The position numbers and the translations under genes were made by a program. A DNA stretch of 64,000 nt, taken from positions 744,001-808,000 of the forward strand of contig JADKCY010000002.1 of assembly GCA_016718605.1 (NCBI GenBank), in the 5' to 3' direction. Below the pieces are notes generated by a model that worked only from the letters and a program-made list of their open reading frames with translations, was not told the DNA's origin and ran no database searches. This stretch comes from Lysobacterales bacterium (GTDB lineage Bacteria > Pseudomonadota > Gammaproteobacteria > Xanthomonadales > Xanthomonadaceae). The first letter of the stretch is position 1. Every line of letters starts with the position of its first letter. This document shows, one piece after another, positions 36,723-45,455 of this stretch.

Positions 36723-38096
36723 TCAGGCTCGGGCAACACCGACCACCTCGGCGGTGCGATTCAGTGCCGTCCATACCTTGTCGAACATCTCATCCACCTG
36801 CGCCGTGGTCATGACCAGCGGTGGCGACAGCAGCATGGCATCCCAAGTCGCGCGCAGGATCAGACCTTCCTTGAGGGCGAAATCGCGACACACCACGCCC
36901 ACACTGCCGCGATCCGCAAAAAACTGCCGCTTGGACTTGTCAGGCACCAGCTCCAAGGCTCCAACCATGCCCGCAATGCGGGCCTCGCCGACCAGCGGAT
37001 GCTCACCGAGCTCCGCCCAGCGCTGGGCCAGATAGGGGCCGACGACATTTTTGGCGGTGTCAACGATGTTCTCTTCCTGCAGGATGCGAATGTTCTCCAG
37101 CGCGACCGCCGCACATACCGGATGACCCGAATAGGTGTAACCATGTGCCAGTTCGCCGCCTTTCTCGGCCAGCACCTTGGCGACGCGATCATTGAACATG
37201 ACTGCACCAATCGGGATGTAGCCCGAACTCAGACCCTTGGCAATGGGCATGATGTCGGCCTGAAAACCGAAATACTGCTGACCGAACCACTCACCGGTGC
37301 GACCAAATCCGCAGATCACCTCATCGGCGATCAGCAACACGTCGTACTTGCGGCAGATGCGTTCAATTTCGGGCCAATACGTCATCGGCGGTATATAGAC
37401 ACCGATCGCGCCCATGATTGGTTCGCCGATGAACGCGGCGACACGCTCCGGTCCGAGCTCCAGAATCTTCGCTTCCAGACGCCGCGCGGCGAGCACGCCG
37501 TACTCCTCAGGCGATAGGTCACCGCCGTCGATGAACCAGAACGGCTCGTCGATGTGATGGATATCGGGAATCGGCAAACCGCCCTGTTTGTGCATGCCCT
37601 TCATGCCACCAAGACTGGCACCCGCCACAGTCGAGCCGTGGTAACCATTGTGGCGTCCAATGAGGATGTTCTTCTGTGGCTGATCCTGCACCGCCCAGAA
37701 GTGCCGCACCATGCGCAGGATGGTGTCATTGGCCTCGGAGCCCGAATTAGTGAAAAAGGCGTGGTTGAGATCGCCCGGGGTCAGTTCGGCCAACTTGGCA
37801 GCGAGCTGCACGGTTGGCTCGGTGGTACAACTGAAAAAGCTGTTGTAGTAAGCCAACTGCTGCATCTGGCGCGAAGCAACCTCGCCCAGCTCCTTGCGAC
37901 CATAACCCACATTGACACACCACAGCCCAGCGAAGGCATCCAGCAGCTTGTTGCCCTCGGCATCCCAGACATAACACCCTTCACCGCGAGTGAGGATGCG
38001 GGTGCCTTTTTTGGCCAGTGCCGCATTGTCATTGAAGGGATGCAGGTGGTAGGCCGCGTCGAGCTGCTGCAGTTGCTGAAGGTGGTTGTGATCCAT
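36723..38096 (-). CDS. spuC: Class III aminotransferase, putrescine-pyruvate (SpuC) type
   Basis: A 457-residue PLP enzyme of the class III omega-aminotransferases. The PLP-lysine is Lys287 in MPIAKGLSSGY, and Asp258 in LLIADEVICGFGRTGEW contacts the pyridine nitrogen. The GSEANDT motif near 119-125 and the length match the putrescine-pyruvate aminotransferases of pseudomonads (SpuC). It would convert putrescine to 4-aminobutanal, or act on GABA. The ATG at 38096 (MDHNHLQQLQ) is preferred; a longer frame runs back into the upstream gene. It is 17 bases downstream of the ligase gene. Confidence 0.9.
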   Translation of the reverse strand: MDHNHLQQLQQLDAAYHLHPFNDNAALAKKGTRILTRGEGCYVWDAEGNKLLDAFAGLWCVNVGYGRKELGEVASRQMQQLAYYNSFFSCTTEPTVQLAAKLAELTPGDLNHAFFTNSGSEANDTILRMVRHFWAVQDQPQKNILIGRHNGYHGSTVAGASLGGMKGMHKQGGLPIPDIHHIDEPFWFIDGGDLSPEEYGVLAARRLEAKILELGPERVAAFIGEPIMGAIGVYIPPMTYWPEIERICRKYDVLLIADEVICGFGRTGEWFGQQYFGFQADIMPIAKGLSSGYIPIGAVMFNDRVAKVLAEKGGELAHGYTYSGHPVCAAVALENIRILQEENIVDTAKNVVGPYLAQRWAELGEHPLVGEARIAGMVGALELVPDKSKRQFFADRGSVGVVCRDFALKEGLILRATWDAMLLSPPLVMTTAQVDEMFDKVWTALNRTAEVVGVARA

Positions 38097-38113
38097 GAAA
38101 TTCCCCAATTCAA

Positions 38114-39517
38114 TTACACGTTCAGCAGCAGGAATTCGCGTTCCCACGAGCTGATAACACGGAAGAAGGTTTCGTACTCTTTCTGCTTGACCGAGATGTA
38201 GGCGGTGACGAAGCGCTTGCCCAGCAGCGCGGTCAGCGCTTCGCATCCGCCCAACAGGCCCAGCGCCGCCTCGAGCGAACGCGGCAATTCGTAACCCTTG
38301 TCCTGCGCGCTGCCCGTGATGGGTTCCGTCGGCATCAGTTTTTCCTTGATACCCAGATAGCCGCAGGCAAGGGTTGCTGCCATGGCCAAATACGGGTTGA
38401 CATCGGAACCCGCGAAACGACTCTCGACGCGCGTGTTTTCCGGCGTGTCCATCGGCACGCGCAGTCCGCAGGTGCGATTGTCATAGCCCCATTGCACGTT
38501 GATCGGTGCGACTTCGCCCAAGGCGAGTCGACGATACGAATTGACGTTCGGACCAAAGAAGGCCATCGCCATCGGGCTGTATTTCTGCAAACCGCCCAGA
38601 TAGTGCATGAACAGTTCGCTGTGTTTGCCAGGCTTGCCTGCTGAGAACACGTTCTTGCCGGTCTTCATGTCAAGCATGCTTTGATGGATATGCATCGAGC
38701 TGCCGGGCTCGTTCTCCATCGGCTTCGCCAGGAAAGTGGCATAGATGCCATGCCGCAGGGCGCATTCGCGCATCGTCCGCTTGAACAACAGCACCTGATC
38801 GGCCAAAGACAGCGCCGCGCCGTGCTGGAAGTTGACCTCCAACTGCGCGGCGCCCGACTCGTGGATCAACGTATCGACATCGAGCTCCATCGCTTCGGCA
38901 TAGTCGTACATGTCGTCGAGGATCGGATCAAATTCGTTGACGGCGTCGATCGAATAAGACTGGCGCGCGGTTTCCGGGCGGCCTGAGCGGCCTGCGGGTG
39001 GCATCAGTGGAAAATCCGGATCGGTGTTCTTCTGCACCAGAAAGAACTCCAATTCCGGCGCCACGACCGGCTGCAATCCCATCGCCTCGTACAGACCCAG
39101 CACCCGGCGCAGTACGTTGCGTGGCGCCAACTCGTGCGGACGACCATCCTTGGTGTAGCAATCGTGGATGATCTGCGCCGTCGGCGCCGCCGCCCACGGC
39201 ACCATGCGGACGGTGTCGGGATCGGGTCTCAAGTACATGTCGGAGTCGGATGCCGAGACCAATTCGTAATAGTCGTCGGGATAGTCGCCAGTGACCGTAG
39301 TGGCGAAAATACCCTCGGGCAGACGCGTGCCATAGTCATGGGAGAACTTCGCAGCCGGGATGATCTTGCCGCGCGCGTTGCCGGTGATGTCGGGCACCAG
39401 ACACTCAACCTCGGTGATGCGTTTGTCTTTCAGCCATCGCTTGAGTGCGCTTTCAGCTTCGTTCGCTTCAGCGGCTGAACTATGAATGGATTTGGGTGCA
39501 GATTTTTTCTTCGCCAT
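38114..39517 (-). CDS. Glutamine-synthetase family gamma-glutamylpolyamine synthetase (operon copy)
   Basis: A 467-residue ATP-dependent ligase of the glutamine synthetase fold. Ligand motifs include PELEFFLVQ, AAQLEVNFQHG, MHIHQSM, NSYRRLALGEV and NRTCGLRVP. It lacks the NLYDLP adenylylation loop of housekeeping GlnA and begins with a short Lys/Ala-rich tail. In pseudomonads and enteric bacteria such enzymes (SpuI, PuuA) join glutamate to putrescine or other amines. It lies 4 bases after puuD. A second copy is encoded divergently at 40560-41942; which amine each uses cannot be told. Confidence 0.9.
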   Translation of the reverse strand: MAKKKSAPKSIHSSAAEANEAESALKRWLKDKRITEVECLVPDITGNARGKIIPAAKFSHDYGTRLPEGIFATTVTGDYPDDYYELVSASDSDMYLRPDPDTVRMVPWAAAPTAQIIHDCYTKDGRPHELAPRNVLRRVLGLYEAMGLQPVVAPELEFFLVQKNTDPDFPLMPPAGRSGRPETARQSYSIDAVNEFDPILDDMYDYAEAMELDVDTLIHESGAAQLEVNFQHGAALSLADQVLLFKRTMRECALRHGIYATFLAKPMENEPGSSMHIHQSMLDMKTGKNVFSAGKPGKHSELFMHYLGGLQKYSPMAMAFFGPNVNSYRRLALGEVAPINVQWGYDNRTCGLRVPMDTPENTRVESRFAGSDVNPYLAMAATLACGYLGIKEKLMPTEPITGSAQDKGYELPRSLEAALGLLGGCEALTALLGKRFVTAYISVKQKEYETFFRVISSWEREFLLLNV

Positions 39518-39521
39518 GGGG

Positions 39522-40295
39522 TCAACTTCTGTGTTGTGCACGTCTGCGGCAGGCCGCCGCAAAAGCTTGGAAGATGCCCAGATAGAAAGGGTTGTCGAGC
39601 ACTTTCCATTCCGGGTGCCACTGCACTGCCAGCAGGAATGGATCAGGGGCGTCATCCGCCAGTGCGCGTTGCAGACGAAACGCCTCGATCAAACCGTCCT
39701 CTGCGGTCGCTTCAACCACCAGATCGCGGCCCAACTGATTCACACCCTGCTGGTGCAGCGAATTGACCTTGACGCTAAGAGTCCCGGCGATGCCATGGAG
39801 CAGACCACCGGCGACCAGATTCACCGTTTGATGCGCCGCATATTGTTCATCCAGCGGCGCTTCCTTGTTCTCGCGATGATCCAGTTTGCCAGGCACGTCT
39901 TGCACCTTCTGATACAAGCTGCCACCCAGCGCGACGTTGACCTCTTGAAAGCCACGGCAGACCGCCAGAATCGGTACCCCTTTGGCAAGCGCACGCGGTA
40001 TCAACTGCAGCGTTGTCGCGTCACGTGCCGGGTCATGCAAATTACCTTCGAAGCTCGGCTCATCACTGTAATGATGCGGCTCGATATTGCTGGGTGATCC
40101 AGTCAGCAACAACCCATCCAATTCATCGAGCAGCTCATCCAATGCCAGCGCAGGCTTCAGCGAGGGCAACAGCACAGGTAAACACTGCGCTGCATCGGTG
40201 ACCGCGCGCACGTACTTCTCTCCGACCGCCTGAAACGGGTGCGGTCCAATCTGGCGACAATCCGAGGGCAGTCCAACGAGCGGAATCGGGCGCAT
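39522..40295 (-). CDS. puuD: Gamma-glutamyl-gamma-aminobutyrate hydrolase
   Basis: A 257-residue peptidase C26/class I amidotransferase-like hydrolase. The nucleophile Cys113 is in ILAVCRGFQEVN, and the His227/Glu229 pair is in VQWHPEW. It releases GABA from gamma-glutamyl-GABA in the gamma-glutamylated putrescine pathway. It is the first gene of the minus-strand polyamine operon, with a regulatory-looking palindrome upstream at 40382-40409. Confidence 0.93.
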   Translation of the reverse strand: MRPIPLVGLPSDCRQIGPHPFQAVGEKYVRAVTDAAQCLPVLLPSLKPALALDELLDELDGLLLTGSPSNIEPHHYSDEPSFEGNLHDPARDATTLQLIPRALAKGVPILAVCRGFQEVNVALGGSLYQKVQDVPGKLDHRENKEAPLDEQYAAHQTVNLVAGGLLHGIAGTLSVKVNSLHQQGVNQLGRDLVVEATAEDGLIEAFRLQRALADDAPDPFLLAVQWHPEWKVLDNPFYLGIFQAFAAACRRRAQHRS

Positions 40296-40381
40296 GCGAG
40301 AGCTTTTCGAGGCGGGTATGAGGGGATTGCGTTGGCGTTTTCGGCAACCAGTGCCGCGTTACCGCAACTTAACCCTGCCGT

Positions 40382-40409
40382 TCGATTTTTACAACACCAT
40401 AAAAATCGA
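40382..40409. promoter_or_regulatory. Perfect inverted repeat between puuD and the divergent ligase, candidate operator
   Basis: TCGATTTTTA (40382-40391) and TAAAAATCGA (40400-40409) are perfect 10-base arms separated by 8 bases. It is the only A/T-rich symmetric element in the 264-base divergent promoter region. On the minus strand a possible -35 TTGTAA lies in its right-hand part, with TAAGTT 17 bases on. A dimeric polyamine-responsive repressor or activator could bind here. The sequence does not match a regulator site that I know. Confidence 0.55.
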
Positions 40410-40524
40410 CACTGCGCCGCAATGCCGCAGAAATCCCAAATCACGCCATATTCGGGCAGTTGCTTCACCACCATGTTTGCTGCAAGTGCAAAATTGTTGA
40501 GTATTTTTTACACCCGCCGCGCTC

Positions 40525-40533
40525 TGCTAGTAT
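40525..40533 (+). promoter_or_regulatory. Extended -10 promoter of the divergent ligase gene
   Basis: TGC followed by TAGTAT (40528-40533) forms an extended -10 element. A possible -35 TTTACA at 40507-40512 is 15 bases upstream, a short spacing. The start would be near 40541, leaving a leader of about 20 bases with GGAAG before the ATG. Confidence 0.5.
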
Positions 40534-40559
40534 CCGAGACACCTCAACGGAAGCCAATC

Positions 40560-41942
40560 ATGCCGCCACACGCCACCACAACCGAAGTGCTCGAACCGCG
40601 CGATGCTCAAGCACTCGCCAGCATGCCATCGCCGGAAATGATCGACCTGATCTTGCCCGACATGAACGGCTTGCTGCGCGGCAAGCGGGTCACCCGCGAT
40701 GCGCTCGAGAAGGTCTACGCCAATGGCGTCTGTTTGCCGATGTCGCTGATCGCAACCGACGTTACCGGCAATACGGTGGAAGAGACCGGCTTGGGCTATG
40801 ACATCGGCGACGAAGATCGCGTGTGTCGCCCTGTGCCCGGCACACTGCGACCCATCCCGTGGAGTGATCGCCCGATGGCGCAGTGCCTGCTGCAGATGGA
40901 GGATGGCCAAGGCGGACTGTTCCAGGCCAATCCGCGCGAAGTTCTGAAACGCGTGCTTAAAGGCTTTGAAGCACACGGCCTCACACCGGTCGTCGCGGTG
41001 GAACTGGAGTTCTACCTGCTCGACCAGCAACTGACCCCGGAAGGACGCCCGCAGACGTCGATCAATCCCTGCACCGGGCAGCGCAACCGCGCCACGCAGG
41101 TCTACTACATGGAAGATCTCAACGACTACCAGCGTTTTACCGATACGGTGGCCGAAGTGTGTCGTTATCAGGGCATCCCTGCCGACACCGCCGTGGCGGA
41201 ATACGCGCCGGGTCAGTTCGAGATCAATCTCAAGCATCGCAAGGACGCGCTCGCCGCCTGTGATGACGCTCTCTTACTCAAGCGCGCGATCAAGTCGGTC
41301 GCCCAGAAACAGGGCCTGCTGGCAAGCTTCATGGCCAAGCCGTTCTCGGATCAGGCCGGCAGCGGTACGCACATCCACGTCAGCTTGCTCGACAAAGACG
41401 GCCGCAACATTCTTGCCTGCGCACCAGATGCACCCTGCGACGCACTGAAGCACGCCGTGCATGGCCTGCAAGCCACCAGCCGCGACTGCATGCTGCTGTT
41501 TGCGCCGCACGCCAACAGCTATCGCCGCTTTGTGCTGAATGCCTTCGTACCGCTCAACGATTGCTGGGGCTTCAACAATCGCACCGTCGCCATGCGCATT
41601 CCACACAGCGACGCCGCTAACACCCGCATCGAACACCGCATTGCGGGTGCCGATGCCAACCCTTACCTGGTCACCGCCGCCGTACTCGCCGGCATGCTGC
41701 ACGGCCTGGAAAATCCCGGCGATCCCGGCCCGCCCATTGTTGGCAACGCCTACGATCAAAGTGAACACCGCGAGTTGTTCTGGCGAGACACCCTGAAGGA
41801 TTTCATGACAAGCAAGTTCGTGGCAGAGGCCTTCGGGGAAGGCTTCCAACACATCTACGGTCAACAGAAGCTCAAAGAACTGCGCAGCTTCCAGACCGAG
41901 GTGACGACACTGGAGATCGAGTGGTATTTGCGCCAGATTTAA
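40560..41942 (+). CDS. puuA: Glutamine-synthetase family gamma-glutamylputrescine synthetase (divergent copy)
   Basis: A 460-residue glutamine-synthetase-fold ligase. Motifs seen are DMNGLLRGKRVTRDALEK, VVAVELEFYLL, APGQFEINLKH, GSGTHIHVSLL, NSYRRFVLNAF and NRTVAMRIP. The GlnA adenylylation loop is absent. It likely attaches glutamate to putrescine as the first step of the gamma-glutamyl route. The ATG at 40560 is preceded by GGAAG; the open frame extends much further upstream through the promoter region and is not used. The FAD oxidase gene (puuB) follows after 368 bases. Confidence 0.9.
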   Translation: MPPHATTTEVLEPRDAQALASMPSPEMIDLILPDMNGLLRGKRVTRDALEKVYANGVCLPMSLIATDVTGNTVEETGLGYDIGDEDRVCRPVPGTLRPIPWSDRPMAQCLLQMEDGQGGLFQANPREVLKRVLKGFEAHGLTPVVAVELEFYLLDQQLTPEGRPQTSINPCTGQRNRATQVYYMEDLNDYQRFTDTVAEVCRYQGIPADTAVAEYAPGQFEINLKHRKDALAACDDALLLKRAIKSVAQKQGLLASFMAKPFSDQAGSGTHIHVSLLDKDGRNILACAPDAPCDALKHAVHGLQATSRDCMLLFAPHANSYRRFVLNAFVPLNDCWGFNNRTVAMRIPHSDAANTRIEHRIAGADANPYLVTAAVLAGMLHGLENPGDPGPPIVGNAYDQSEHRELFWRDTLKDFMTSKFVAEAFGEGFQHIYGQQKLKELRSFQTEVTTLEIEWYLRQI

Positions 41943-42310
41943 GCGGCGCGCGCATGGGCAGGTCGGCGCGCCGAGCCCGCGTGCCCATCGCGATGGCGTG
42001 GCCTTGCGTCAACTCACCACGCCTCGTTCCGGCAATCGCTTGGCCCCGATGCAATCCACAGTACGTCCTGTCCGCAATGGTGCGATCTTGCTTCAACCCA
42101 ACGCAGGTCATACCCGCGACCGCGCGACCTCGCCGAATGCCCGATCCGTCATACCCGCGAAAGCGGGTATCCAGCGCGTTCTCGTGACGGTTGCGCACGG
42201 TCGTGCAAAAGCTGGATTCCGGATCAAGTCCGGAATGACGGCCGCAACGCACACTTGTCGCTGATGCCACTGCGAATTTGCCAAGAATAGCCCCACAAGG
42301 ACCGCCTCCC
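41943..42310. other. Gap between puuA-like gene and puuB
   Basis: No gene was seen in these 368 bases. Directly after the ligase stop, GGCGCGC (41945-41951) and GCGCGCC (41966-41972) could form a 7-bp stem. The main content is the double-hairpin element at 42147-42240 plus a partial copy of its left end (GGTCATACCCGCGA) near 42107-42120. The last few bases hold the ribosome-binding site of puuB (AAGGA). Confidence 0.6.
42147..42240. repeat. MITE-like double-hairpin intergenic element
   Basis: A 94-base element bounded by CGTCAT and ATGACG. The left hairpin is ATACCCGC-GAAA-GCGGGTAT (42151-42170), the right is ATTCCGGA-TCAAG-TCCGGAAT (42216-42236). CCAGC and GCTGG, just inside, also pair. The whole resembles the small palindromic repeats with CCCGCGAAAGCGGG and CGGATCAAGTCCGG cores scattered in many proteobacterial genomes. 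It carries no gene. Copy number in this genome is unknown. Confidence 0.7.
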
Positions 42311-43576
42311 ATGAGCCAATCCTGGTATCAAACCACCGCCCATGCCGCGCCTGCTCACCCAGCCCTGCAGGGCAGTCTGCACTGCGATGTGGCGATTCTC
42401 GGTGGCGGCTTGACGGGGCTCTCCACCGCCATCGATCTCGCCAAGGCCGGGCGCAAGGTCATTCTGCTGGAAAGCCACACCATCGGCTGGGGTGCCTCGG
42501 GCCGCAGTGGCGGACAGGCGATCTTCGGTTTCGGCTGCGATCAGGCCAAGCTCACCGCGCAACTCGGACTGGCGGATTCGCGAAAGCTGTTCGACTGGTC
42601 GGTCGAAGGCGTCGAGCTGATCCACGCCCGCCGCAAGGCGTTCGACATCGACTGCGACTGGCGCGACGGCCACGCGCACGTCGCCATCAAGCCGCGTCAT
42701 GTCACCGAACTGAAGGGCTGGATTGCCGACCTGCAGGACAACTTCGACTACCCGGTCGAATGGTGGGAGGGCGAGCAACTGCGCAGCGTGGTGCCGAGTT
42801 CACGCTACATCGGCGGCTTGGTGGACCAACGCTCCGGACATCTGCATCCGCTCAACTACACGCTGGGGCTGGCCCGTGCTGCCCAGCAACTCGGCGTGCG
42901 GATTTTTGAACACAGCGCGGTGACGCAACTGGACCGCGGCGCCAAGCCGGTACTGCGCACGGCGCAAGGTCAAGTACAGGCCGATTTCGTGGTGCTAGCG
43001 GGAAATGCCTATGTTCGCGGCATCGCGCCCGAGCTGGACAGCCGCATCATGCCGGTCGGCACCTATATCGGTGCCACCGAACCATTGGGCGAAACCAAGG
43101 CCCGCGAACTGATCCGCAATGACATGGCGGTCGCCGACATCAATTGGGCACTGGATTACTTCCGCCTCAGCAGCGATCACCGACTGCTGTTCGGTGGTCG
43201 CGCCAGTTATTCCACCCTGCCGCCGCCCAATCTGCGCGGCACCATGCAACGCCGCATGACTCGCGTGTTTCCGCAACTCGCCGGCGTCAAGCTCGATTAC
43301 GTCTGGGGTGGTTATGTCGACATCAGCCTCAGTCGTGCGCCGCATTGGGGCCGATTGGGCAACAACGTCTATTTCGCCCAAGGCTTTTCTGGTCACGGCA
43401 TTGCTGCGACCGGATTGGCTGGACGCGTGATTGCCGAAGCAATCCAGGGCCAATCCGAGCGTCTCGACGTATTCGGCAAACTCCGCCACCTGCCCTTCCC
43501 GGGCGGACGCCTGTTCCGCACACCGATGCTGGTTGCGGCCATGGCTTGGTACAAATTGCGCGATGCGTTGTGGTGA
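42311..43576 (+). CDS. puuB: FAD-dependent gamma-glutamylputrescine oxidase
   Basis: A 421-residue flavoprotein of the DAO/glycine oxidase family. The dinucleotide motif GGGLTG lies at 31-36 in VAILGGGLTGLSTAIDL, followed by SHTIGWGASGRSGGQ, where the flavin-contacting Gly-rich strand sits. The C-terminal part contains FAQGFSGHGIAATGLAGRVI, typical of this group. It would oxidise gamma-glutamylputrescine to the aldehyde, giving ammonia and peroxide. The ATG at 42311 has AAGGA upstream; the 11 residues before it are not conserved-looking. Confidence 0.92.
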   Translation: MSQSWYQTTAHAAPAHPALQGSLHCDVAILGGGLTGLSTAIDLAKAGRKVILLESHTIGWGASGRSGGQAIFGFGCDQAKLTAQLGLADSRKLFDWSVEGVELIHARRKAFDIDCDWRDGHAHVAIKPRHVTELKGWIADLQDNFDYPVEWWEGEQLRSVVPSSRYIGGLVDQRSGHLHPLNYTLGLARAAQQLGVRIFEHSAVTQLDRGAKPVLRTAQGQVQADFVVLAGNAYVRGIAPELDSRIMPVGTYIGATEPLGETKARELIRNDMAVADINWALDYFRLSSDHRLLFGGRASYSTLPPPNLRGTMQRRMTRVFPQLAGVKLDYVWGGYVDISLSRAPHWGRLGNNVYFAQGFSGHGIAATGLAGRVIAEAIQGQSERLDVFGKLRHLPFPGGRLFRTPMLVAAMAWYKLRDALW

Positions 43577-43581
43577 ATCCA

Positions 43582-43828
43582 ATGACGCGAGTTCAGGCAC
43601 CTAGCGACAGCGAATGCCAGTGGAGCGGTCAGGCCGTGGTTTTCGGTGCGGACGGGATGTTCGAATTCACGATCAGTGGTGTGGGCTGCAGCCCCGACCT
43701 ATGTCGGCCGGGGCTGGAAGCAGAACGTGAACGACGCCCACCTCGGCGAATACAACAACGTCGTGGTGATGGTTGGCAGGGACCAGAGCGGCAACGGGTT
43801 CGGCATGGCGGCGTACGCGAGCCACTGA
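43582..43828 (+). pseudogene. Probable frameshifted remnant of a short gene
   Basis: Two adjacent frames both look coding by third-position G/C. The first, from the ATG at 43582, reads CQWSGQAVVFGADGMFEF and TISGVGCSP to about 43695. The second reads TYVGRGWKQNVNDAHLGEY and NNVVVMVGRDQSGNGFG and ends at a TGA at 43828. Joined by a one-base shift near GGCTGCAGCCCC they make one protein of about 80 residues. No family is recognised. A perfect hairpin follows ten bases after the stop. A sequencing error or a real frameshift would both explain it; a chance arrangement is also possible. Confidence 0.35.
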
Positions 43829-43837
43829 TTCGCAACG

Positions 43838-43864
43838 GAGAGGGTGCCGCATCGGCACCCTCTC
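43838..43864. terminator. Perfect 12-bp hairpin, terminator-like
   Basis: GAGAGGGTGCCG and CGGCACCCTCTC pair perfectly around a 3-base loop. No U-run follows on either strand. It lies after the possible remnant on the plus strand and beyond the end of the TPR gene on the minus strand, a convergent site. The rest of the 43577-43970 gap shows nothing further. Confidence 0.5.
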
Positions 43865-43970
43865 GGGTTACAAGATGCATCAACTCTCTTCGCGGCATCC
43901 CCAACAACGCCGCGAACAATGAACTTGTCCGCGCGCTTCCCGGAAACCCAATCCCTGGCGGATGCACTGC

Positions 43971-44723
43971 CTACTTCGCCAGCCCTGCCTGCAGCCGCTT
44001 GAGCTGAGTGATCCACGCCGCATTCAGTTGCTTGGCATGGGCGGGCATGCGCGCGGCGCGCTGCAGGGATTCGTGGCACAGCGCGGCGGCTTCGTCTTGC
44101 GCGCCCCAGCCGCTCAGGATGCTGACGTAACGCGCGCGGGCTTCGAGTCCGGCGAAGTTGTCGATCACGATGGCGAACTCTTCGCGAGCCTTGGCCTGTT
44201 CGCCCAGCGCGGCAAGCGCGCAGGCATAGATCAGATGACCACGCGGGGAGCGGTAGTTGGGGTGGCGGGCGATCAGCGCTTCCAGGGTGGCGCGAGCAGC
44301 AGCAGCGTCGCCACTCTCGAGTTGCGCTTCAGCCAGTTTCACTTCGACATCGGGATCATCGGCATGCACGCCGGTCAGCGCGCGTTGATACGCGGCGACA
44401 GCCTGATCGGCGTGCCCTACGCAGAACAAGGCGTCGGCTAGGCGGCGCAGATTGGCGGGACTGGTGGATTCCGCCACGGCTTGCTGGGCTTCGCGCACTT
44501 CGCGATTGGGGTCGAGGATCTGGCGCACACCACGCTCCAGACGCCGACCATGGCGGGAACCGCGCATCTGCGGTAACCAGATCAGCAAGGCATAGGCAAC
44601 GCTACCCAGCAGAGGCACCACCAGCAGTACCAGCAGCCAGTAGCGTTCTTGCTGGGTACGGATCACATGCCAGGCGAAGTAGAGCGCGATCAGGATATGC
44701 AGACCGATGCCGAAGACGTGCAT
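43971..44723 (-). CDS. Membrane-anchored TPR protein
   Basis: A 250-residue protein with two membrane segments at the N-terminus (FGIGLHILIALYFAWHVI and LLVLLVVPLLGSVAYALLIW), then a cytoplasmic TPR region from about 85 to 230. Recognisable TPR-like units include LADALFCVGHADQAVAAYQRAL and VKLAEAQLESGDAAAARATL. The N-terminal pair is of the kind found in PLDc_N/tubulin-like membrane hairpins, but no enzymatic domain follows. A protein-interaction role at the inner membrane is likely; partners are unknown. It is transcribed toward the hairpin at 43838 and lies 93 bases after gph. Confidence 0.75.
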   Translation of the reverse strand: MHVFGIGLHILIALYFAWHVIRTQQERYWLLVLLVVPLLGSVAYALLIWLPQMRGSRHGRRLERGVRQILDPNREVREAQQAVAESTSPANLRRLADALFCVGHADQAVAAYQRALTGVHADDPDVEVKLAEAQLESGDAAAARATLEALIARHPNYRSPRGHLIYACALAALGEQAKAREEFAIVIDNFAGLEARARYVSILSGWGAQDEAAALCHESLQRAARMPAHAKQLNAAWITQLKRLQAGLAK

Positions 44724-44816
44724 GAGTCAATCTCTGGAGTTCGAGGGGCGGCATCATAAGGACGCCGTCGTCGAACCACCACCGCGCCGCTGTCGGCGCT
44801 GATCGCGGCCGAGGCC

Positions 44817-45455
44817 TCAACCGGTCAGAACGGCTGCCAACTCGACCGGGCTGGCGACCACCGCCGTCGCTCCGGCCTCTCGCAACTCCTGCTCACTGCC
44901 AAATCCCCACAACACGCCAATGCCCGGCATGCCGTGATGGCGTGCGCCTTCGATATCCATGCGGCGGTCGCCGATCATCACCGCGTGCCGCGGCTCGACA
45001 CCGAGCCGATCCAGCATTTCCTGAATCAAGTCGGGCTTGTGACTGCGGCTGCCATCCCAGGTCGCGCCAACCACTTCGTCAAACACGCCGCCAAAGGGCA
45101 GATGCTCGACGATGCGGCGGGCGTAGGGCTCATTCTTGGCGGTGACCACCGACAGGCGGCGTCCTTCGCTGTCCAGTTCGGCGATCACCTCGGCCAGTTC
45201 GGGATAGATCGTGTGTTCGGACCAGCCGATGGCTTCGAAGCGTTCGCGATAGAAGCCGACCGCCTGCTCGATGCGTTCGGGATCGCGCAGCAATGGACGG
45301 AAGCTCTCACGCAAGGCGGGGCCGATCCAACTGCGCAGGACGGCGTCATCGGGGACGGGCTCACCCATGCGTTGCAGTGCATAGGCGGCACAGCGGGTGA
45401 TCCCGACGGCAGAATCGATCAAGGTGCCGTCGAGATCGAAGAAGAGCTCCCTCAC
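44817..45455 (-). CDS. gph: HAD-family phosphoglycolate phosphatase-like hydrolase
   Basis: A 212-residue HAD hydrolase. The first motif FDLDGTLIDS gives nucleophile Asp7 and acid/base Asp9. The second motif is the Thr in SVVTAKNEP, and the later motifs are HKPD and MIGDRRMDIEGARHHG. The helical cap between motifs I and II fits the Gph/PGMB subfamily. The GTG start overlaps the pgk stop by four bases (GTGA), so it is translated after pgk. Phosphoglycolate is the usual assignment but the substrate is not proven. Confidence 0.85.
   Translation of the reverse strand: MRELFFDLDGTLIDSAVGITRCAAYALQRMGEPVPDDAVLRSWIGPALRESFRPLLRDPERIEQAVGFYRERFEAIGWSEHTIYPELAEVIAELDSEGRRLSVVTAKNEPYARRIVEHLPFGGVFDEVVGATWDGSRSHKPDLIQEMLDRLGVEPRHAVMIGDRRMDIEGARHHGMPGIGVLWGFGSEQELREAGATAVVASPVELAAVLTG

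Noticed and set aside
42151..42236. Possible CRISPR array or phage attachment site at the paired hairpins
   Set aside because: The two hairpins differ in sequence and there are only two units without regular spacers; no cas, integrase or tRNA end is near.
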